Source: Candidatus Pelagibacterales bacterium
Lineage (GTDB): Bacteria > Pseudomonadota > Alphaproteobacteria > TMED109
DNA: 9,193 nt
Direction: 5' to 3'
Assembly: GCA_002732015.1 (NCBI GenBank)
Contig: PCCU01000050.1
Coordinates: 1 to 9,193 of the forward strand
Position numbers and translations under genes: made by a program. The first letter of the stretch is position 1. Each line of letters begins with the position of its first letter. Under the pieces are notes generated by a model. That model was not told the DNA's origin. It saw only the letters and a program-made list of their open reading frames with translations, and did no database searches. Below, one piece after another: positions 5,786-9,193 of the stretch.

Positions 5786-6970
5786 ATGCAAAAGTTATCT
5801 GATAAGAAAAAAATTATACCCTTAAATATTCCTTTATTAAAAGGAAATGAAAAAAAGTATTTACTTGAATGTATAAATAGTAACTTTGTATCTTCCGTAG
5901 GGCCATTTGTGGAAGATTTTGAAAATAGATTCGCAAAGGAAGTTGGTGTAAAATATGCTGTAGCATGTAGTAGCGGAACATCTGCTTTACATCTTTCTTT
6001 ACTATCATTGAATATAGGAAAGGGAGACTTAGTGATTGCTCCTAATCTTACTTTTATAGCAACTGTAAATGCTATTAAGTATGTAGGAGCAGAACCTATA
6101 TTAATAGATATAGATAAAGATACAGGCCACTTAGATCTAGCTTTGCTTAGAGACTTTCTGTCCAAAAGATGCTTCATAAGGAAAAATATTTGTTATCATT
6201 CAATTTCTAAAAAAAGAATAAAAGCAATTATGCCTGTACATATTTTAGGACACTCTTTAAATATAAAAAAACTAAAAGAAATTGGTCAAAAGTATTTTTT
6301 AAAAATAGTAGAAGACGCTGCAGAGGGAATAGGAGTGACATATAGTGGAAAAAATATTGGTACATTTGGTACCGTTGGCTGCTTTAGTTTCAATGGAAAT
6401 AAAACTATTACTTCAGGTAGTGGTGGTATGATAGTAACAAATTCAAAACAGATAGCAAAAAAAGTAAAATACTTATCAACTCAAGCAAAGAATAAAAAAA
6501 ACGAATTTATACATAACAAAATTGGCTATAATTATAGAATGTCTAACCTACATGCCGCATTAGGATTAGCACAATTAGAAAAATTGAGTCTTTATTTAAG
6601 CTTGAAAAAAAAAATTTCTAAAAGATATATTAAATCTTTAAAAGACATTAGAGGAATTACCTATATTAAACCTTTAGAGGAGGTTAATAGTTCTTGGTGG
6701 TTATTTACTTTGATTAATGAAAGCAAAATAACTAAAATATCAAGTAATAAAATTATTAATATTTTTAATTTAAATGGTATTCAGGCTAGAAAATTATGGA
6801 AACCTATTAATTTACTTAAACCCTATAAAAAAGATATTTTTATAGGTAAAAATGCATCTTATCAATTATATAAAAATGCAATTAGTCTTCCAAGTTCTGC
6901 AAATTTAAAAAAAGCAGACCAGGATTTAATAATTAATATACTAATAGATATGCTAAAAAAAAATATATGA
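5786..6970 (+). CDS. legC: LegC-like PLP-dependent sugar aminotransferase (DegT/DnrJ/EryC1 family)
   Basis: A 394-residue fold-type I aminotransferase that would place an amino group at C4 of the 4-keto sugar, using glutamate and PLP. Motifs in order: NIPLLKGNEKKYLLECI (14-30), SSVGPFVEDFE (36-46), the phosphate-binding CSSGTSALHL (61-70), NLTFIATVNAI (87-97), EDAAEGIG (176-183, with D177 for the pyridine nitrogen), and SFNGNKTITSGSGGM (201-215) with the PLP lysine K206. YNYRMSNLHAALGLAQLE (248-265) is the family's partner-subunit contact region. Full length for the family. The ATG at 5786 follows legB by 17 bp with no strong Shine-Dalgarno, suggesting coupling to upstream translation; an ATG at 5779 is out of frame. 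It ends by an ATGA overlap with the epimerase gene. LegC is chosen over PseC because of the adjacent LegB and NeuC-type genes; PseC pairs with a PseB dehydratase, which is absent. Confidence 0.87.
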   Translation: MQKLSDKKKIIPLNIPLLKGNEKKYLLECINSNFVSSVGPFVEDFENRFAKEVGVKYAVACSSGTSALHLSLLSLNIGKGDLVIAPNLTFIATVNAIKYVGAEPILIDIDKDTGHLDLALLRDFLSKRCFIRKNICYHSISKKRIKAIMPVHILGHSLNIKKLKEIGQKYFLKIVEDAAEGIGVTYSGKNIGTFGTVGCFSFNGNKTITSGSGGMIVTNSKQIAKKVKYLSTQAKNKKNEFIHNKIGYNYRMSNLHAALGLAQLEKLSLYLSLKKKISKRYIKSLKDIRGITYIKPLEEVNSSWWLFTLINESKITKISSNKIINIFNLNGIQARKLWKPINLLKPYKKDIFIGKNASYQLYKNAISLPSSANLKKADQDLIINILIDMLKKNI

Positions 6971-8136
6971 AAAAAAAAGTACTTATATTTAGTGGAGGTA
7001 GACAGGATTATTACCTTTTAAAACCTTTAGTTTCAGAATTATTAAAAATAAATACCTTAGAAGCAGGATTTTTATTAGGGGAAACACATTTTTCAAAACT
7101 ATATGGTAAGACTATAAATCAAATTAAAAAAGATAAAATTCCTGTTTGGGGAAAAATTTATTCCAAGATAGATGGAGATAGTCCACTAAACATTATAAAT
7201 AAAATGGCAAATACTTCTATAAAGGTTTCAAAAATACTTCTTAAAATTAAACCAACTGTGATAGTATTATTAGGTGATCGATATGAACTTCTAGCGACTG
7301 CTCAAGCTGCTATGTTGCATAATATTCCTATAGCACATTTACACGGGGGAGAGTCAACGGAAGGGGTAATTGACGAAGCCATAAGGCATTCTATTAGCAA
7401 AATGTCACATATTCATTTTGTTTCTACAAAAAAGTATTACACTAGACTAGTCCAAATGGGAGAGAACCCAAGGTATGTATTTAACCATGGTGCATTAGGT
7501 ATAGATAATATAAAAAATTTGGAAGTTTTATCTAAAAAAAAACTATTTAATTCTTTAGATTTAAATATAAATTATAAAACTTTTTTAATTACTTATCACC
7601 CATTAACATTGGATCAAGAAACTAGTAATTTACAATTAAATAATTTATTAAAAGTACTACTAAATTTCAAAAAAACAAATTTAGTATTTACTTACCCTAA
7701 CTCAGATACTTATGGTCTAGCTATTATAAAAACTATTAAAAAATTTATTAAAAACCAAAATATAAAAAGTATATTTGTGGAAAATTTGGGTTCGACCAGA
7801 TACCTTAACTTAATTAAATATTCAAATTTAATTATAGGAAACTCTTCTAGTGGAATTATAGAGGCACCAAGTTTAGGTATTCCTACCATTAACATTGGAA
7901 AAAGACAAAATGGTAGGGTCCAGGCAGCATCAGTAATACAAGCTAAGGGTACAAAGAAATCTATTTTAGATAGTATAAAACTAGGGTTAGAAAAAGAATT
8001 TATTAAGAAAGCTAAATTGAAAAAAAATCCATACGGGAAAGGAAAATCAGCACTTAAGATTGCTTATACTCTAAATAAAATAGATTACAAAAATATTATC
8101 TTTAAAAAATTTTATGATATAAATTTCTATAAATGA
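6967..8136 (+). CDS. legG: LegG/NeuC-like hydrolysing nucleotide-sugar 2-epimerase
   Basis: A 389-residue GT-B-fold enzyme that removes the nucleotide and inverts C2, giving the free manno-configured sugar for the synthase. Signatures: TGxR-like start GGRQDYYLL (10-18), LLGDRYE (101-107), IAHLHGGESTEGVIDE (122-137), TYHPLT (209-214), GNSSSGIIEAPSLG (291-304) and NIGKRQNGR (309-317), all matching the hydrolysing UDP-GlcNAc 2-epimerase/NeuC group. Length is normal, about 370-390. It begins in the ATGA overlap with legC and ends in an ATGA overlap with a 25-codon ORF, so translation is tightly coupled. In Leg pathways it acts on the GDP- or UDP-2,4-diacetamido-trideoxyglucose; in sialic acid pathways it acts on UDP-GlcNAc. 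The dehydratase and aminotransferase upstream favour the former. Its C terminus (350-389) is lysine-rich and AT-driven. Confidence 0.87.
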   Translation: MKKKVLIFSGGRQDYYLLKPLVSELLKINTLEAGFLLGETHFSKLYGKTINQIKKDKIPVWGKIYSKIDGDSPLNIINKMANTSIKVSKILLKIKPTVIVLLGDRYELLATAQAAMLHNIPIAHLHGGESTEGVIDEAIRHSISKMSHIHFVSTKKYYTRLVQMGENPRYVFNHGALGIDNIKNLEVLSKKKLFNSLDLNINYKTFLITYHPLTLDQETSNLQLNNLLKVLLNFKKTNLVFTYPNSDTYGLAIIKTIKKFIKNQNIKSIFVENLGSTRYLNLIKYSNLIIGNSSSGIIEAPSLGIPTINIGKRQNGRVQAASVIQAKGTKKSILDSIKLGLEKEFIKKAKLKKNPYGKGKSALKIAYTLNKIDYKNIIFKKFYDINFYK

Positions 8137-8210
8137 AAAAATTAAATACAGTAATAATAGGGTGTGTAAAATTTTCTTATTCTTTACTAAAGGAATTGAA
8201 AAGTGAGTAA
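8133..8210 (+). pseudogene. 25-codon ORF, probable stump of a deleted sugar formyltransferase gene
   Basis: The ORF starts in an ATGA overlap with the epimerase stop and ends with GTGAGTAA, which overlaps the synthase start by 8 bp. Its first residues, MKKLNTVIIGCVKFS, followed by a short helix ending LLKEL, match what I know of the N terminus of the formyltransferase-fold proteins found in many leg/pse/neu operons (a hydrophobic strand, I-G-C-V-x-F-S, then a helix). The rest of a roughly 220-260-residue enzyme is missing. I infer an internal or 3' deletion that kept the start and joined it to the synthase gene. The alternative is a short coupling leader peptide of no homology. It contains the synthase Shine-Dalgarno, so translating it would deliver ribosomes to the GTG. 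Confidence 0.55.
8189..8194 (+). promoter_or_regulatory. Shine-Dalgarno AAAGGA deciding a GTG start
   Basis: AAAGGA ends eight bases before the GTG at 8203. The first in-frame ATG lies at codon 54, beyond the conserved EAGVNHNG motif, so the GTG with this site is clearly the start. Confidence 0.75.
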
Positions 8211-9193
8211 AAATAAAGTATTTATAATTGCTGAAGCAGGAGTCAATCATAACGGTAACGTAAATAATGCATTAAAGCTTGTTGACCTAGCAGCAAAAGC
8301 AGGTGCAGATGCTATTAAATTTCAAACTTTTAATGCTGCTAAACTTTTAACTAAAAGAGCAATGCTATGCAACTACCAGAGGTCAAATAACAAAATTTTA
8401 ACACAATATGAACTTCTTAAACCCTTAGAGTTGTCAAATGCTGAGTTTCTTAAAATAGCAAAATACTGCAAACATAAAAATATAGAGTTTATGTCTACTG
8501 CATTTGATGTAGAGAGTTTAGAGTTTCTTAAAAATAAAGCTAAAATTAAAAGAATAAAGATATCATCAGGAGAAATGTTTAATCCATTTTTATTGTTGAA
8601 TGCTTCAAGAAGTGGGTTGCCAATAATTTTATCTACTGGCCTCTCAAATATTAAAGAAATAAAGTTAGCATTATCAATGATTTTATTTGGATTTTCTAAT
8701 AAAAAAAAGCATCCTACTAAACATGAATTTAATAATTTCTTAAATTCAAATAGACATAAAATAAAATTATTAAAAAAAAATATTACTATTTTACATTGCA
8801 TATCTGAGTATCCGGCTCCCACAAACCAAACTAATTTAAATGCTATGATGAATATGGGTAAAAAGTTTTCACTTCCTTATGGATTATCTGATCACTCCAT
8901 TCAAGCAGAAGTCCCTATTGCAGCAGTAGCCATGGGAGCTACCGTTATAGAAAAACACTTAACTTTAAATAAAAGAATGAAAGGACCAGATCACAAAGCT
9001 TCCTTGTCATATAATGAATTTAAAAACATGGTTGATAGTATTAGAATAATAGAAAATATATTCGGCAGTGGGATAAAAAAACCAAACTTCTCAGAACTAA
9101 AAAATAGAAAATTTATAAGAGGAAGTTTAGTAGCGTCTAAAAAAATTTCTAAGGGAGAAAAATTTTCTTGGGATAATCTTACAGTTAAGAGAC
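8203..9193 (+). CDS. legI: LegI/NeuB-like nonulosonic acid synthase, 3' end beyond the window
   Basis: 330 codons are visible from a GTG start, with no stop before the edge. The enzyme condenses PEP with the 6-carbon sugar released by the epimerase to make a nine-carbon acid. An NeuB TIM barrel fills about 1-285: EAGVNHNG (11-18), DAIKFQTF (36-43), FMSTAFD (96-102), KISSGEM (119-125), LSTGLS (143-148), LHCISEYPAP (197-206), GLSDHS (227-232), ATVIEKHLTL (246-255) and GPDHKASL (261-268). The C-terminal SAF/antifreeze-like domain (about 304-330) shows RGSLVASKKISKGEKF and DNLTVKR, which normally lies near the protein end, so only some 15-25 residues are missing. A lysine-rich insert at about 162-192 precedes the LHC strand; similar inserts occur in LegI-type synthases. 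The GTG start is set by AAAGGA at 8189-8194 and overlaps the preceding 25-codon ORF by 8 bp. LegI is preferred over NeuB because of the legB/legC context. Confidence 0.9.
   Translation, partial: MSKNKVFIIAEAGVNHNGNVNNALKLVDLAAKAGADAIKFQTFNAAKLLTKRAMLCNYQRSNNKILTQYELLKPLELSNAEFLKIAKYCKHKNIEFMSTAFDVESLEFLKNKAKIKRIKISSGEMFNPFLLLNASRSGLPIILSTGLSNIKEIKLALSMILFGFSNKKKHPTKHEFNNFLNSNRHKIKLLKKNITILHCISEYPAPTNQTNLNAMMNMGKKFSLPYGLSDHSIQAEVPIAAVAMGATVIEKHLTLNKRMKGPDHKASLSYNEFKNMVDSIRIIENIFGSGIKKPNFSELKNRKFIRGSLVASKKISKGEKFSWDNLTVKR

Noticed and set aside
5773..6177. 134-codon minus-strand ORF
   Set aside because: It lies wholly antisense to the legC-like gene, whose catalytic motifs are clear; no family resemblance in the antisense reading.
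8373..8822. 149-codon minus-strand ORF
   Set aside because: It is antisense to the legI/neuB-like gene, which has a full set of conserved motifs in the + reading from the GTG at 8203.

Overview
The window is a very AT-rich stretch (about one quarter G+C by eye) with short intergenic gaps, ATGA stop/start overlaps and tRNA genes that encode their own CCA. The bacterial gene set, the tRNA sequences and this compactness suggest a streamlined, probably marine proteobacterium. A SAR11-type alphaproteobacterium is my best guess, but it is an inference, not a proven identity. Nothing here looks like phage, an insertion sequence, a CRISPR array or an origin.

Layout, left to right. (1) tRNA-Leu(TAA) on the + strand is followed 30 bp later by a small 4-TM ArnE/EmrE-like membrane protein with a TTG start. 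(2) A minus-strand pair, a CysQ-like bisphosphate nucleotidase followed by a WaaL/Wzy-type O-antigen ligase or polymerase, runs toward it. The ligase 3' end overlaps the 3' end of the small transporter gene by 64 bp, tail to tail. (3) tRNA-Thr(TGT) lies on the minus strand just upstream of cysQ. (4) A PhyH-like Fe(II)/2-oxoglutarate dioxygenase gene is on the minus strand, divergent from (5) a SpoU/TrmH-family rRNA methyltransferase gene (rlmB-like) on the + strand. (6) From 4761 to the right edge there is one + strand operon for a nonulosonic acid of the legionaminic/sialic type: LegB-like 4,6-dehydratase, LegC-like aminotransferase, LegG/NeuC-like hydrolysing 2-epimerase, and LegI/NeuB-like synthase, which starts at a GTG and runs off the window.

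How the genes work together. The leg genes would take a nucleotide-GlcNAc through 4,6-dehydration, C4 amination, UDP/GDP release with 2-epimerisation, and PEP condensation to a 9-carbon acidic sugar for the cell surface. The O-antigen ligase, ArnE-like flippase candidate, dioxygenase and perhaps CysQ fit the same theme of building and decorating surface glycan. The tRNAs and the rRNA methyltransferase look like housekeeping scaffold between which surface-glycan cassettes have been placed.

The most notable detail is a 25-codon ORF (8133-8210) wedged between the epimerase and synthase genes. It starts by ATGA overlap with the epimerase and ends over the synthase start. Its sequence looks like the N-terminal beta strand and helix of the sugar formyltransferases often found in such operons, so it is probably the stump of a deleted gene that still couples translation.
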